Made by a program: the position numbers and the translations under genes. This document shows, one piece after another, positions 46,598 to 59,500 of a stretch of 64,000 bases of DNA (positions within the stretch are counted from its first letter, which is position 1; the number at the start of each line of letters is the position of its first letter). The notes beneath the pieces were generated by a model, which did not search any database, was not told where the DNA came from, and saw only the letters and a program-made list of their open reading frames with translations. Origin of the DNA: Chlorops oryzae (Eukaryota > Arthropoda > Insecta > Diptera > Chloropidae); the NCBI GenBank assembly GCA_020466095.1, contig CM035807.1, forward strand, positions 6,800,240-6,864,239. Direction: 5' to 3'.

Positions 46598-47339
46598 GCT
46601 TGAGGTACAATAGGTGCGACAGAACGACACGACAAAACGATTTGTCGCATCCGATTTGTCGTGTTGCAAGCCAATGTACAATAGCAGGGAAAATGAGAGC
46701 ATTAAGGGCGCACCGAATTTTGTTGTATGCAACGGCAGCATTTTTAGGCCATCGAAAATACACTGAGGCAAAAAAGCGTACGCCAAAGTGGTGGGTTCGA
46801 CCAATGTTCGGATATCGGGACCGATTGGATTTTTACGCTACAACATTTATGGGAATGAAAAAAGACGACCCTAAAATGTTTTGTACGGCCACTCGTATGA
46901 ATGTTCAGCAATTTGACATTGACTATTTGAATTTTTGAATTTTATTGCTATTTCTTGCCACACTTGGTCCTTCCAATCCCTTTTTTTTATAGTGCGGATG
47001 GCCCTTGTCATAAAGCATAGGCTTTTCGCGCACCAAATCTTTTAATATTTGAATATCTTAATCGCTGAGCTTACTCATTTCACAACTTCCGTTTACCTTT
47101 CAAAACAGATGTTTCAGATATCAGCCCTGTTTTCAACGCAACCATCCCTGCTTTCAGAATGTCAAATCGTGTCGGAGCGACAAAAATTCAATTTTTCGAA
47201 TATTTGTCGCATCGTGCTGTCGTATCCGAGAGCATTGTACATTGTTCCATAGGTTTGCGTGTATTGATATTACATTTGACAGATCACGACGACAAAACGC
47301 ATCGTCGTGTCGTTCTGTCGCACCTATTGTACCTCAAGC
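46598..47339 (+). mobile_element. PIF/Harbinger-like relic
   Basis: Inverted ends GCTTGAGGTACAATAGGTGC and GCACCTATTGTACCTCAAGC, continuing through GACAGAACGACACGAC. The plus-strand frame from 46692 encodes GHRKYTEAKKRTPKWWVRPM..RMNVQQFDIDYL, matching the pre-catalytic KRKWWVRPW..RM..F..LL block typical of Harbinger nucleases. The catalytic region is deleted. A 3-bp target duplication could not be fixed. Confidence 0.75.
46692..46938 (+). pseudogene. Harbinger transposase N-terminal fragment
   Basis: Reads about 82 codons from MRALRAHRILLYATAAFLGH to a stop after DYLNF. The block with WWVRPM and RMNVQQFD is the part conserved in insect Harbinger proteins. It stops before any of the DDE residues, so no nuclease can be made; part of the element at 46598-47339. 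Confidence 0.65.
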
Positions 47340-47871
47340 TTAAAACTATCAACCTATCCCAGCCGGGATCGACTTAGATGGTAACAAATTCGTTTTTATG
47401 GCTCGGAAGAGCATCGTTTGCAAAAGCGTTCGGTAATCCATTTTGGAATTAATATTGTCCTAACATAAAGTCACTTGTAAATTATTTCTTTTAAAGTAGA
47501 TATAGCTTTTTTCTATGATATTTTTAGTTTCAGTAACAGCATTTTAATATGATTTTGTCATTCAAACTAGATTTATATTATTAATTTCATACTCTCGGAC
47601 TATTGTACCTTGGCCTTAAATTGTGTTGAGACACAGTCATACCGATTCTAAATATTCCCACGAAATTCTTCCCTGCGGATTTGAAAAAAATCTACCATTC
47701 TAAACACACACAAATTATTACAATGAAAAGTACTTCCACAAGTACGAAGTACTCGAAATTAAACACTCAATAGTTTCGACAGCACTATTTGAATAATAGG
47801 TGCCAACTTTTCATGCGCGTCAAATATTCAACTTTTCGGAACGCACGCCATTGATTTGAACAGCTTCCATA
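47340..47871. other. Intergenic, nothing recognised
   Basis: AT-rich spacer with no supported feature; CAAATATTCAAC at 47821-47832 is inverted at 48309-48320, just outside the foldback element. Confidence 0.35.
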
Positions 47872-48295
47872 AGCGGCCTTTACACGTTCATGTTTGCTTG
47901 CAAGCATTGCACCATGCATAGAAATTCCAAAAAGATTTCTTAAGGCACTCCCACATCATATCTATCGAGCATTATAACCCGTCAAATTTCATTTCGTATT
48001 CCTGTGTATGTGTACACATACGATTATCAAATCAGTTTGAACATCGAATGAAGGAAGATGCACAGTCATGCGGCTCAGTCATATGATGTATCGATTTGAT
48101 TGCATTCACGCGACATGCCAGCTTAACTTGGGGCATATTTGACAAGAAATATTGCTCAATACATATTGTATATACCATATACAATACAGCTTTAGCGTTT
48201 CTGCATGTCATGCATGCATCTTTTGCCTCTACACTGTCATGCTTTTCATCACGCCACGCATGACTGCAGGTAAACGTGAACGTGTAAGGGCCGCT
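47872..48295. mobile_element. Foldback MITE with AGCGGCC ends
   Basis: Ends AGCGGCCTTTACACGTTCA and TGAACGTGTAAGGGCCGCT are inverted, flanked by ATA on each side (47869-47871, 48296-48298). A 3-bp flank fits PIF/Harbinger MITEs but is too short to be firm. Non-coding; ORF 48032-48370 on the minus strand is a by-product. Confidence 0.55.
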
Positions 48296-48376
48296 ATATG
48301 CTTGCAAGTGTTGAATATTTGCCTCAATTGACGGAACGCTGCTCACGCATAATCGGAAATCAGGCTTCATTCTTGC

Positions 48377-48384
48377 TATCGATA
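48377..48384. promoter_or_regulatory. Perfect DRE (TATCGATA) in the Rrp46 promoter
   Basis: An exact 8-bp DRE, 50 bp before the first ATG of Rrp46 (48434). DREF-bound DRE marks TATA-less housekeeping promoters in flies, which suits an exosome subunit. Confidence 0.65.
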
Positions 48385-48433
48385 TTTCTTTCGCTGAGCT
48401 ATATAAAAAACGCGGTGAAATAGGAAACGCAAA

Positions 48434-49240
48434 ATGGTGGAATCCGCGAATTTAAACGATTGAAGAAAATGAACTCCGTCCACTGAATTGTGACCTAAAT
48501 CCCTTCACGCGAGGAGATGGAGCAGCTCTGTTTGCCAGTGGGAGCTCGTGCGTCGTGGCGACCATGCTTGGACCAATCGAGGTAAAACAACAATTCCTTA
48601 AGATTGATAGAGCACATGTGGAATGTACATTTCGGCCCAAAGCCGGCATGCCGCAAGTAAAAGACAAAATCCTTGAATCAACTATTCGAGAAGTCTGCGA
48701 AGAAGCCATTATAACGTCGATGTTTCCGCGTACGTTGTTTTCCATACATATGCAAGAGCTAGATGATTGCGGCGGGGTAAGTTATGATGAAAGCGATAAC
48801 TCATTCGAATATGTATCAAGTACCGTTCGTTTTTCTTTTTTTTTCTTTTTTACAGTTAGAGGCTTGTGCAATCAATGCTGCGTGCTTGGCTTTGCTGTGC
48901 GGTGGAGTGCCATTAAAGTACACCTTCGCCGGAATACATTGTATATTAGATAGTAGTGATCGTCTTGTACTTGACCCCGAATCTTGTGTAATGGGCGATA
49001 GAAAAGCAAGCTTTACATTTGTTTTCGATAGATGTGGAAAAGAAAATAGCTGGTTTTCAGCTTCATGGACGCGTGTCAATGGATCAAATACACGGAGCTG
49101 AAGAGCTTTGTAGGGCCGCAAGTCAAAAGATATTCCAATTTTATCGAGATAGCATAACCGCATATAATAAGAAACTTTTACATAAAACACCAACAACACA
49201 AGAAGATAATACACAGGTAACACAGGCAATGGAAACGTAA
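48434..49240 (+). CDS. Rrp46: Exosome complex component RRP46 (EXOSC5), with two frame breaks
   Basis: Exons 48434-48776 and 48856-49240 (79-bp intron, GGG|GTAAGT .. TTACAG|TTA). Seen: DLNPFTRGDGAALFASG, CTFRPKAGMPQVKDK, FPRTLFSIHMQELDDCGG|LEACAINAACLALLCGGVP and KIFQFYRDSI, the RNase PH fold of EXOSC5, a structural subunit of the RNA exosome core ring that degrades and processes RNA in nucleus and cytoplasm. Two single extra bases break the frame, at about 48461-48463 (stop after codon 9) and about 49030 (between SFTFVFD and VEKKIAGFQLHG). Reading past both gives 241 residues, close to the human 235. There is no in-frame ATG otherwise. Confidence 0.88.
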
Positions 49241-49285
49241 CAAACAGGAAAAATGGAAAATAAAACATATTTTTATTTATTTTGT

Positions 49286-51168
49286 TTATCGGACACTATG
49301 ATATTCGCTTATTGAGCTAATGCAAAGCGGCGTTCCTTTCAGAACTTGAGAATTCGAATCTGTTATTTGAGCAACAACAAAATCTCCCGCTGTGATTTCT
49401 CTAAGCGTTGAGCAACCATAAATTCCGACAGGTACATGAGTCGATGGCACAATAACTTTAATATTGGCATCATTGCGTCCAAACCAATAGTTATCGGATC
49501 GTTTGCTTTTACCTTCCAGAAGTATAAGCTCCTTCTTGCCAACGAAATCTTCATGCAATTGAGTAGCATTCTCTCGAAAGCATTTGACCATACGTTGAAG
49601 TCTTGCAGTTTTTGTATCATTTGGAATATCATCAATATATCGACGATGTGCTGTGGTCTTTTCACGCATGCTATAGGCAAATAGAAACGCAACATTATAT
49701 TTCACTTGCTCCATCAGAGTTATGGTATCTTGAAATTCTTCTTCGGTTTCGCCGCAAAAACCACAAATGAAATCACTCGATAGTCCAACGCCAGGAAGAA
49801 TATCACGAATTTTGTCCACTAATTTTAAATATGCATCCCGTGTGTAGCCGCGTCTCATACGCTTTAATACCTGATCGTTTCCAGATTGTGCAGGTAAATG
49901 TAGATTTTTGCAAACATTTGGATAGTCGCGAATGACTCTTAGCACATTGTCGGCAAAGTCTTTTGGATGTGGTGATGTAAATCGAATACGCATTTCGGGC
50001 ACAGCTTCAGCGACTTGTCTAAGCAGTTCATCGAACCGTAGACCACCAATTTTTGGCTTATAGACTGTACTAAATCCATGTGCCGTGTTTGAATGCTTCT
50101 GAGACTTTTCATCGCTGGCCGTTACATCACGATAGCTATTTACATTTTGTCCAAGCAGAGTTACCTCTTTAACGCCGTTGTCGTATAGACAACGGACTTC
50201 ATCCACAATCGATTTTAATGGCCGAGAACGTTCGCGGCCACGAGTGAATGGTACAATGCAATAGGAGCACATATTATCACAACCACGCATTATCGATACA
50301 AAGGCTGTTGGCGAGTCAGCGTTTAGTCGCACTGGCATGACGTCCGCATAGGTTTCATCCAAAGATAAGAGCACATTTATTGCCGATTGTCCATAATGGC
50401 GAGATACAGCCAAAAGTCTTGGAAGATCTTTGTAACTATCCGGTCCGGCAATCACATCCACACATTGTTCTCTTTCCAACAAATGCTCCTTCAGTCGCTC
50501 TGCCATGCAGCCAAGTACCGTTATTTGCAGTGGTCCCCGTTTCGACGATCGACGATTCTTCATGGCATGCTTAGAATAACCAAGAGTATAAAATATTAAG
50601 AACATGATAATAACATGCATGATAGTCGATTCCATCACCTACCAAATGCTTAAGACGATTCCAGATTTTCTGTTCCGCTCCGTCACGTATCGCACAAGTG
50701 ACTATAACAATCACATCGGCTTGCTGAACATCCTGACATCGATCGTAACCATTTTGTTGTAGAATCGCCCAAACGACCTCAGTATCATTTGTATTCATTT
50801 GGCAGCCATAGATCTCAAAGAAAACCTACTCGGAAATATGGGGTAATCAAAAATGAATTCACTATATACCTATTATCATCATCCATCATTCATACCTTTC
50901 TACCATTGCCCGCTAAAGTCGATGCATCAAGGTAAGGAACAAAATTTGTTTCCTCTTCTTCGTTGCCTATTCGCCTTGCCACTGGTTTTGCATTAAAGAA
51001 TTCCTTCAGTGATGGTCCGATAGTTACTTTTTCCAAAAAAGTTTCCCGCTTGCTCTTGGTTTTCGGTTCTGTACCATTTCTTACAGTTGAAACTCCAATA
51101 TGACGAGCTTCTGATTTTCTCCCTTGAATCCTCAAAAGCCGCCAAGGCAGCAGTAGTTTTGTTCTCAT
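49286..51168 (-). CDS. CDK5RAP1: CDK5RAP1-type mitochondrial tRNA methylthiotransferase (radical SAM)
   Basis: Exons 51168-50896, 50825-50643 and 50569-49286 (70 and 73-bp introns), all phase 0, give 579 residues. Three N-terminal MTTase cysteines are in [17 protein letters not shown] and LGCMAERL; the radical SAM cluster is CDNMCSYC (CxxxCxxC) followed by [28 protein letters not shown] and a C-terminal TRAM region ([16 protein letters not shown]) complete the family layout. The enzyme converts N6-isopentenyl-adenosine to ms2i6A at position 37 of mitochondrial tRNAs. The first ~40 residues are basic and likely a presequence. The gene converges on Rrp46 (45 bp between stops). The frame is intact. 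Confidence 0.95.
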
Positions 51169-51399
51169 TTTATAAACAATTTATAATTTTACATTTATTA
51201 AATTCCTTTCAAATTGTGGAATATCCGTGCGCGCTCCATTGTATTATACAATAACATCAGCTGATTCTAATCATGCTCAATACAGTGTTGCCGAAAAGTT
51301 AAGACAAATTGTAGAAAATCAGTTTCTTCCCCAACAAAATATGCAGAGTTTTTTTTTTTTTTAAATAATGGCTACACAAAACGTCCACTGGAAAATTAT
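51169..51399. other. Promoter side of the methylthiotransferase gene
   Basis: Includes ACATCAGCTGATTC near 51254, an E-box type (CAGCTG) found in some fly housekeeping promoters. Nothing else supported. Confidence 0.35.
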
Positions 51400-52300
51400 T
51401 TTAATTTATTTTTCTTCAAATTAGTTCAATTACAGAGCTTCCTATAGTGATTTCTCAATTATTACGACTTGATTTGCTGATTTGTCCATAAATTTAACCC
51501 TTTTTTGGATTTTTTTTATGAGAAAAAAGTTCAATAATTTTTTTTTTTTTATGTTTTCATTTGTATCTTAAATTGAATCAAAATTAAAACAATTTTTTTA
51601 CCATTTAGGAAATTCACAAAGTCTTCTAAAATTCCCTTTAAATTTATCCCCAGCTAAAATGAATGTTCTTAGAGCTAAAAATAAACTGTTGGTGAAAGTG
51701 AAAGCGGCTGTTCATGTTGTCTGAAATAAAATTTTAATGGATTATTGTAGTATCCTTTATGTCCTACATATTAAATTTTTTAAAAAAAAAAAAAAATAAA
51801 TAAATAAATGGCGGACTTTGGAAAAAAGTCGAAAATCCAAACGATTTTGTAAAAATAATTTAATTAAATTATATATTCGAAACTTAAGTCAATTACTGAG
51901 TACCAAGTGATAATCTCACAGTTATTCCGACTTAATTGACAATTCCAAAATTGCTACCTTTTTATGAATCTATACGTATATAAATAACAGTTTCGATAAT
52001 TGAATATAATTTAATTAGCAATTATGTTAAATTACGTATATTGTATTTAAAATTTGAAGTCAAAATTAAAATGTACAATTTAATATTTTACATTGTAGGA
52101 AATTATCAACAGTCTTCTGAAGAAGGTGTCCAATCTTAGACTGATCCCCATGTTTTAATAATTGTTCTTCAGAGTCTGTCATTTTTAAACATAGAACTGA
52201 TTTGTCGAAGTAGGAAAGACGAGCTGCTTAACATGTTGTCCTTGACAATGAAATCGTTTAATTGGATTATTGTATAAGTACGTCTTAGTTATCGAATTTC
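51400..52300. repeat. Degenerate direct duplication, ~430-bp units
   Basis: Unit 1 (about 51400-51830) and unit 2 (about 51855-52300) share, in order, CAATTA..GAG, ATTCCGACTTAATTG-like words, TAGGAAATT..CAAC/CAAAGTCTTCT, TTATCCCC or TGATCCCC, and TAATTGGATTATTGTA. Identity is low but the order is kept. Non-coding. Confidence 0.5.
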
Positions 52301-55300
52301 ATAAATGCCAGATATGAGTTTATTTTTCGTACTTTATAATAGGAGTTTTAAAAACCGTGAATTAAGATTTGCAAATAATGCGTTGAAAAAAAGGGAAATA
52401 TCAATGTACGTTTTGGAAAAATACATTCAAAAATTATTATTCGCAAATAAGGCGTTTTGCAAGTTACAGCGAAGTACTATTGATGAGTAGAAGAACATGT
52501 ATGAATTTCAAAGCAATCGGTTAAATAGTTTTGTTTATAGGACGTTCACCATAGTGTTCCCGTAGACTTTCAAGAGATGCACAAGTTGTTTAGGGCTTGT
52601 CGGCGATAATGAGCTTTAATTCTTTTAATACTATGAATTTCGGTCTGAATTTTTTACAGCATATTCTGAATATCGTATACTATCGAAATATGAATGAAAA
52701 GAAATTACTTTTCAAAACGATCATATAAAAAGCAACCCTTTTAATTCAGATTTCGAAAGAACACAAGTCGGAAAAAGAATTATTCATCCAACATACAGAA
52801 GCTGGCAAAACGATATCCATTTTCACATTGATTTGCAACACTGGTTCAATTTTGATGAAATCATTTGATGTGTACATGGGCGTAGGCCAATTTCGGGGGA
52901 TAAAATCCCTTCTGAAATAAAACCACAAGGATTTATAATTTTGTAATACCTAAAACGTCCGCAATAATTTTCAGCGCACGCGACTGAATGTGTATGGAAA
53001 GATTCTACTTTGGAGCCGTTGTCGAATGTCAACATCTTGATTTTTAATATTCCGACACCTTTTGAGGGATGAATGTCGAAAAATCATTGAAACAGCCAGT
53101 TCGGCGAGGCTGCAGTTCCCTATTTTTTTTTTTTTTTACCATTCAGAATGCATTTTGGTTGATTCTCATAGTGTAAACTCACACTTCTATCGTTGATATA
53201 AAAAGCTGATTAGGCAAATATGAGGATTGAAATCCCTATATGGCTCAGAGTAGAGTGGTTTGAGAATGGGTTTTCGGTGGCTCGTAGAGTGCAAAATTTT
53301 TATATCCTAAAATTTGTGCATATTCCGTGCTATTTCTCTTCTGGGACATCTTTTTCGCATGTTGTTTTTTTGTTGATAAGAGCTTTTCCACCATTTTCGA
53401 TTTTTTTTTTTTATCATCCTAAAACGTAGTTATCTCAACGTCAGTAGAAAGAAATCACCCACAGAAATCATAAATTTTCTATCCACATATGAAACTCTTG
53501 GGAGGATATGCTCATTTCCTTTTTATTCCAATAAAAACTTCCCTCGTTACATATTCAATCCAATCGGATCTTTGTTACGGAATATTTCCTTTCTCGAAGT
53601 AGATAAATTTCCCCAAAAAATTTGATCAGGAAATCGAGGGCCAGCCATTTGAAAACCCTAAACTAACATATACAAAAGCAATTAACACATACACAAAGAG
53701 ACAATTTATGTGAATACAAGAAAATAGATTAGGAAAATACCAGGAAGCGCGTGTTCCATGTAATAATTCAAAGATCCATTTTCCTTTACATACGTTAAAA
53801 AAAAAAAATAAAAATGAATAAAAAAAAAAAAGGAAAAGCGCAAAGTATTAAATTTCAAGAAGACCTTCAAGCATGAAAGTTTCTCCTCTCCTGGTGCTTG
53901 TAAGTTTTGAAAGAAACAAAATGATTCTGAAGAGAGGTTTCTTGTTGTTGTTTTTAATTTTATTGTGCCAAGGCGTAAGCCGTTAAAAAAGGTCGTCGTT
54001 CGGATTTTTGCCACAAGTTTTTTGGGGAACTTCTATGGTGTGTAAATTTTCTCGAATTCCCCGAGAATATTTTCTTTTGACAAAAGACAGGATGTTATTA
54101 CAGAGAGAAAAAGCGGGATGTGCTTGCGTGTGTGTCTTTGTGTGTGTTTTGAGGGAGAATTTGTGGAAATTTAAACCGCAAAGCATTACACACATGTGTA
54201 ATTTAATGTTTCCGGTTTGCGAAGTAATGGAAATTTTTTTATTTTTATTTTTTCGTTGGTTAAGCTCGGTTAACTTTCAATAAATTTAGTTTTTTTTTTT
54301 CTTATTGCGTTCCCTTCGGAAATTGAAATTGTTTCATTGAAATGCACTCGGGTGCGATTCGTTTAGAATGATGCTTATAAAGTATTCTTCAAAGTATTCT
54401 CTTCGAAACAGTTATGTGGATATGATTGTATCTAACTTATGTGATTTTGATATTTTTATTACGTAATTATAGAAGGGAAAAGATTCTTCATCTCATCAGT
54501 ATGATCTCAAAGTTTACTTCTGCATGGTATTTTTCATATATTTATTTATTGATATTCTGTTTCCAGATGTTCAAATAAGGCACAAGAGATAAAACGTTGA
54601 GTAATGAAAGTATTGTTTGAAAATCCGGTATCTCTTATTTTAATGTCAACGGTCAAGGAGAAGAAACCTAAATGAAGACTTAAATGCTTGAAGCATGTGT
54701 TGTGTATCAAAGAAACCAGCATTAATGAAGCTGGAATAAAGAGAGAAGTGTAAGGAGATCTTGTCCAGATCTGGATAAGATCTCCAATAGATGTTGAAAT
54801 ATCTAACAGAAGAATAGCAATAAGTTAAAGAAGGAACAATAAGAAGATGGAGAGCGAAGAATAAGAATGTGGAGAGGAATGAGAATAACAATTTCAAGAG
54901 AAGAAGAATCGCAAGAAAAAGCAGAAGAATGAGAATAACGAAATCAAGATTTATATAGAATTTGTTGACTCAGGTAAGTACCTACCAATAACTTATCGCC
55001 ACACTTGTTTAATTATTTCGAATTTATTATTACTTTTAAGGGTCATACAGACTATTTCTTTAATATCTTGAATTGCCTATATGTCCATTAGAATATTGCT
55101 TGTAATTTGAGGAATACTTTCACTTAAATGCCCACATAAACTTTAGACCGAATGTTAGGTATTTGAGAAAATCTCATTATTCTAGAACTAAGAAAATGAT
55201 TACAAAAGCCAGTCTTAACATTTAAGATTTGTGGTCTCAAAAAAACCAATTATAATATTGGAATTTCTCACACATGTGGCTACTTATCAATCCAATAATT

Positions 55301-56164
55301 AGGTTTTCAACAAAATTTTCTTAGCTTACTGCAGTGGCTCTATCAATGTTGTGTCCATACTCTCACTGACATTCACACATATGACCGTAAATGCTATTTA
55401 AAAGATTTATGCAACCATTTTCAAAGTATGTATAACGAAACCTTTCAACACTTTGAACACTGTCATAATTACAAAATGGCCACAAAATCTAAACATGCAA
55501 TGAGAATAGTACGAACGAGGATTGCAAAATCTAATGTGCAAAACTGAGATATGAACTTAATACCTAAGAATCTACGCAAGTGCAGCCAGCATTCAGGTGC
55601 TTCTACAAATTTCCAAGTATTTTGTGGTCAAACTGTATTAACTTATTGTTGACCAAAATCTCTCGAGATGATTCTGTGCTGTGTGAGTGTGTGTGTGTAT
55701 GCTCTGTATATGATGCAGCAATATTTGGATAGTGGGACAACTCATTATCTTCAATGAGCCAGATGCACATATGATACTTTGTTCTCGACTGCAAGTGAAA
55801 TCATTACGCAAAGCATTGGCTGGTCAAATTGTCAAGAAGATTGATGCCACATGGCAGAGAAACTAACACGAAGTAAGCTGTCCAAAATTTTCATATTGCA
55901 GTGTAAAGGGAATATTATGCCATTCCAATCAGTTTTTAATTACTTAAGTATCTGTGGTTTCTGAGCTTAGAGGGAAGAGCTTCCAGATTTCGGACGGTAT
56001 GGAGTAAATTAAATTTTTGAATTTTTAATACGTTAAACAGCAATCTTGAAGCACGTCAATGGCGGTTTTTATTTTTACTTCCTATGACCATTAAAAGGTT
56101 TCTTTTAGTGATTAAAAACAGCTTTCAGACATACGCTGTGGGATCATTTCATTCATTTTTGAAC
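52301..56164. other. Long gene-less stretch
   Basis: No ORF with coding character. Small ORFs at 52305-52490, 53706-54014 and 54646-54897 are not recognisable. Simple repeats include GTGTGTGTGT near 54138 and 55690. It may be intergenic, or intron of a gene with exons outside the window. Confidence 0.35.
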
Positions 56165-56166
56165 TA

Positions 56167-56586
56167 CAGTGGACCTCTGGTAATCCGACCCCTGGCTATT
56201 CCGGCATCCAATCCAACATGACTATTATTCAAGAGGTGTCATGGAAATCGACTCGATATTGAAAAATTCCGAAATTCTACCTCAGAGTGTACATAGTTAG
56301 TCCAGTTCCATACTAGGCGACAGTCGCCGGAGGGACGGCCGGAGAAAAGAGAGAACAGTACCCCTATCTCTTTACTAGCCCTCTCTCTTCCTCAAAACAA
56401 AATTTTGACAAGTATGGAACAGGACTTAGAATCTTATCATTGAATTTGTAATTGTCGGATTACAAGGTACTCTTTTTAGAAAATTCCATCACTATAGGGA
56501 ATTTTAGGCAGTACTATATAACATAACAAATTAGATAGTTCAACACTGGCACGCAAAACATTTTTCGGATTATCGGGGTTTCACTA
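56167..56586. mobile_element. pogo/Tigger-like MITE with nested element
   Basis: Left end CAGTGGACCTCTGGTAATCC and right end (reverse complement) TAGTGAAACCCCGATAATCC are inverted; TA flanks both (56165-56166, 56587-56588). It is a relative of the copy at 61431-61702 (shared GGTGTCA, GATTCGATATTGAAAA-type, TTGTCGGATT). The interior is interrupted by a second MITE. Confidence 0.7.
56300..56425. mobile_element. 126-bp Harbinger-type MITE nested in the pogo-like MITE
   Basis: Ends GTCCAGTTCCATACT and AGTATGGAACAGGAC with TTA on each side (56297-56299, 56426-56428). TWA trinucleotide duplication is typical of PIF/Harbinger. Inner GC-rich CGCCGGAGGGACGGCCGG. Comparison with 61520-61580 shows the uninterrupted version of the host MITE. 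Confidence 0.7.
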
Positions 56587-56588
56587 TA

Positions 56589-59500
56589 ACTGGGCTTAAA
56601 AGTTTTTAATGCTTTTGTAGAACTTTATTTTCTAACCCATTTGAGGACGATATTTGGAAAGACTTATGTTTGTCTAGTCGTTATTAATATAACGATTCAA
56701 GGTCGATACTAGAACTCTTTCGCAAGCAGGTGATGACTTTTTTGTCTGGAAATTTGAAGTTATAACCGGTTCCTTCACATTGTTATCAAGCGGTCCCGTG
56801 TTGTTTTTGTTCTAATTTGACTTTTCTTAAGTCATAACTTAGTCTTACAAATAGTTGAGGTCATAATATATATATATTTTTTTTTTGCTAAATATGCGGA
56901 AAATTACAAAACAACGACCTATAGCGTAAAATCCCTAAACCATGTCCATTTATTGCAAAAAATATGTACATATATGAGCATCTGTATAATTTTTACACTT
57001 ATTACGCAAATCGACAATTTCGATTCGTTGCGCCGGCAAGGACTGTCCAAAAACAAGCCGAATACAATGGACAAAAAAGAAAGTTTTCAAAAAATATTTT
57101 ATTGCCTAAAGATGACCATACGGAGGCATGAAGATGGCCTATAGAACACACTTCCGTAGCTAATCTAGAACAATAATGATAAATATAGAAAGATAATACA
57201 AATAATATCCCCAAATGAATAAACGCGGCATGCGAAGAAGACAAGGACACTTAAAAGTCGATGGGGTGGCATGTATGTATGTATGTATGTACCTATGTAT
57301 GTTTGGTCATTGAACGATCCCATTGTCCATTGCACGGACGGAATTCGGTTTTGGAATAATAAGCGTTTAGTTGCGTTAAACTCTTGTATGATTTGTTTTA
57401 TTATCGCCAAAGGACGTTATTAGAGGAAAGTACATGCCGATGTTATCATAGCCCCGAAGAAACACAGGGTCAGGTATGCGAAATGTGAGTCTGCCCTCTG
57501 ATAAATATACATGTATCCACATAAATATATTTTGTGAACAAGATGACGATACGGGAAGAAAGCTCCTGTTATCCCGACGAGGTCTATGTGCGTTTTTAAT
57601 TGGTTTGCCAAAAAAAAAAATTCCTTTTTCCTGTCCTTTTGCCGAAGAAAACGTTTCCAATTAGCTGCAGTATCGATGATGTTAAGACCTTGAAGCACGC
57701 TAGCTGAAAAATTGTTCCTCGTGAACAAGAAGGTGAGAAGGTACCTTTCTTCCTTCATTTTTGTTTTTTCTTCTTTTCTTCTCTTTGTTGAGATGTTACT
57801 CTCGACGAAGGCGTTGAGCGCTAATTATGGCTCAATTTCATGGCCTGCATAGATATCGGAAAATTATGGAAATTCAAATGGGCTGCTGCTGCTGCTGCGC
57901 TGCCGCCTTTCCGTGTGCTGCTTAAAATAGCCTACTGCGTTGCGTGAATTTTAGTGGGTGTTTATGTGCATTCTCGCTGGTGGAAAATTTTAATTTCCAA
58001 TTGTATATAAGGACATTGAAAAAAGGCAATTAACCCTGAGCTCACAGCAGTCAAAAGAAATTGCCACATTACGAGGATTTCCATTGAGTAAGAGAAGAGT
58101 GAGCGTAAGCGTAGGCGGGAGGGTAAAGGAACGAATCTCAACTACTGTAGCACGAATCGAAGATGAATGTGTTTTATTGACGATGCGACATAATTGCAAG
58201 GCATAAATTAATTTCACGAGCGAAAATTGGCTCGTTTTCTGCATGTCAAGCGGTGTCATAGCGTGGTAAGTGGAATCGCCAATTTTATGGCTTTCTCCCC
58301 CGAAAAATCTCCTTGAGATTTCCTTAAGAACTGCAACCCCTCTTTCGATGGCTTGCTTTAACTTTTTCTTATATTTTTTTTTTTATTATTTATTTTAAGC
58401 TCCCCATCACCATTGAATTGCTGAGTTTTGCTTATTTTATTTCGGCTTATTTATTATTTTCTTTTTCAGTCTTTGTTCTACTAATAAAGCTGGCAAAGAA
58501 GCCAATTTTTGTGTCGTAATTGTGCCACCAAAAACCATTAATTCTCGTTAGCCATTTTGGGTCGAGTTCGAAACTCTGACATAAGAAAGTGTCCACCTTG
58601 ATAAGGTGATATTTTGTAATTTTTTTTTCGCCGGCAGATGAGAAGGGGAGTAGTGGTCTTTTTTTTGGCTTGAAATCTTCGACGATGGTTTTCTTTTTAT
58701 TTTTACCTTCTCCAGTTTATATTAATTTACTGATATTTCGGGTGAATTAATTAGCCAAAAGGTGAAAATTAAGATGAATGTTTCAATTAAAGCTTGCGTC
58801 ACCGTTTTTCTGACAGAGGGATGAGACATTCATTTTTTTTTATAATTAAATTTATTAACCCAAAGGGATTCTGACAGTTTCTTTGGTAGTTATAGTATTT
58901 TCTTTTTTTTTAGAATTAAAGTACAGAGAAATTCACTTTGATTTAAGTGGGAGAATTATGTCCGCCCTTTCTTTAAGTAATAAGATATCGAGGGAGGATT
59001 ATTGATAAAAGGTTTGTTGGTCATCCTTTTATGCTGAGATTAAGGCAATGTTTTTTTAAAACATGGCTGACCGCTGAATATGATGGTAATATTCAGAAGT
59101 TCTAGAAGGTCCATCAAGAGAAATCTATGGCCTGGGGGGATAAAAAATCGATCAGTCAAAAGATATAAAACAGCTTATAAATATTCTCCTTCAATACACA
59201 GCACTATAGCCAAACCTAATCTGAACATTCCCGGGAACCACCTTTGATTAATCCTCTCTAGATTAGACTGAAAAGTCGGCCACGGAGTTCGACCACTTTT
59301 TTGATAATCATGGATAAATTTTGAAGGTTCAATGTTGTTAATTGAAGGGAGTTCTTGGGATAAGCTATAGATCTTATAGGGTATGAAGTCATACTCAATT
59401 CCAGAGATTTTGGATGTAAAAAGATCGCAAATAATCCCCCCGAATAGCCATGAGAGAGTGGTCTTAAATCCAAGTCAATGTCAAAGGCTATTCTATAATT

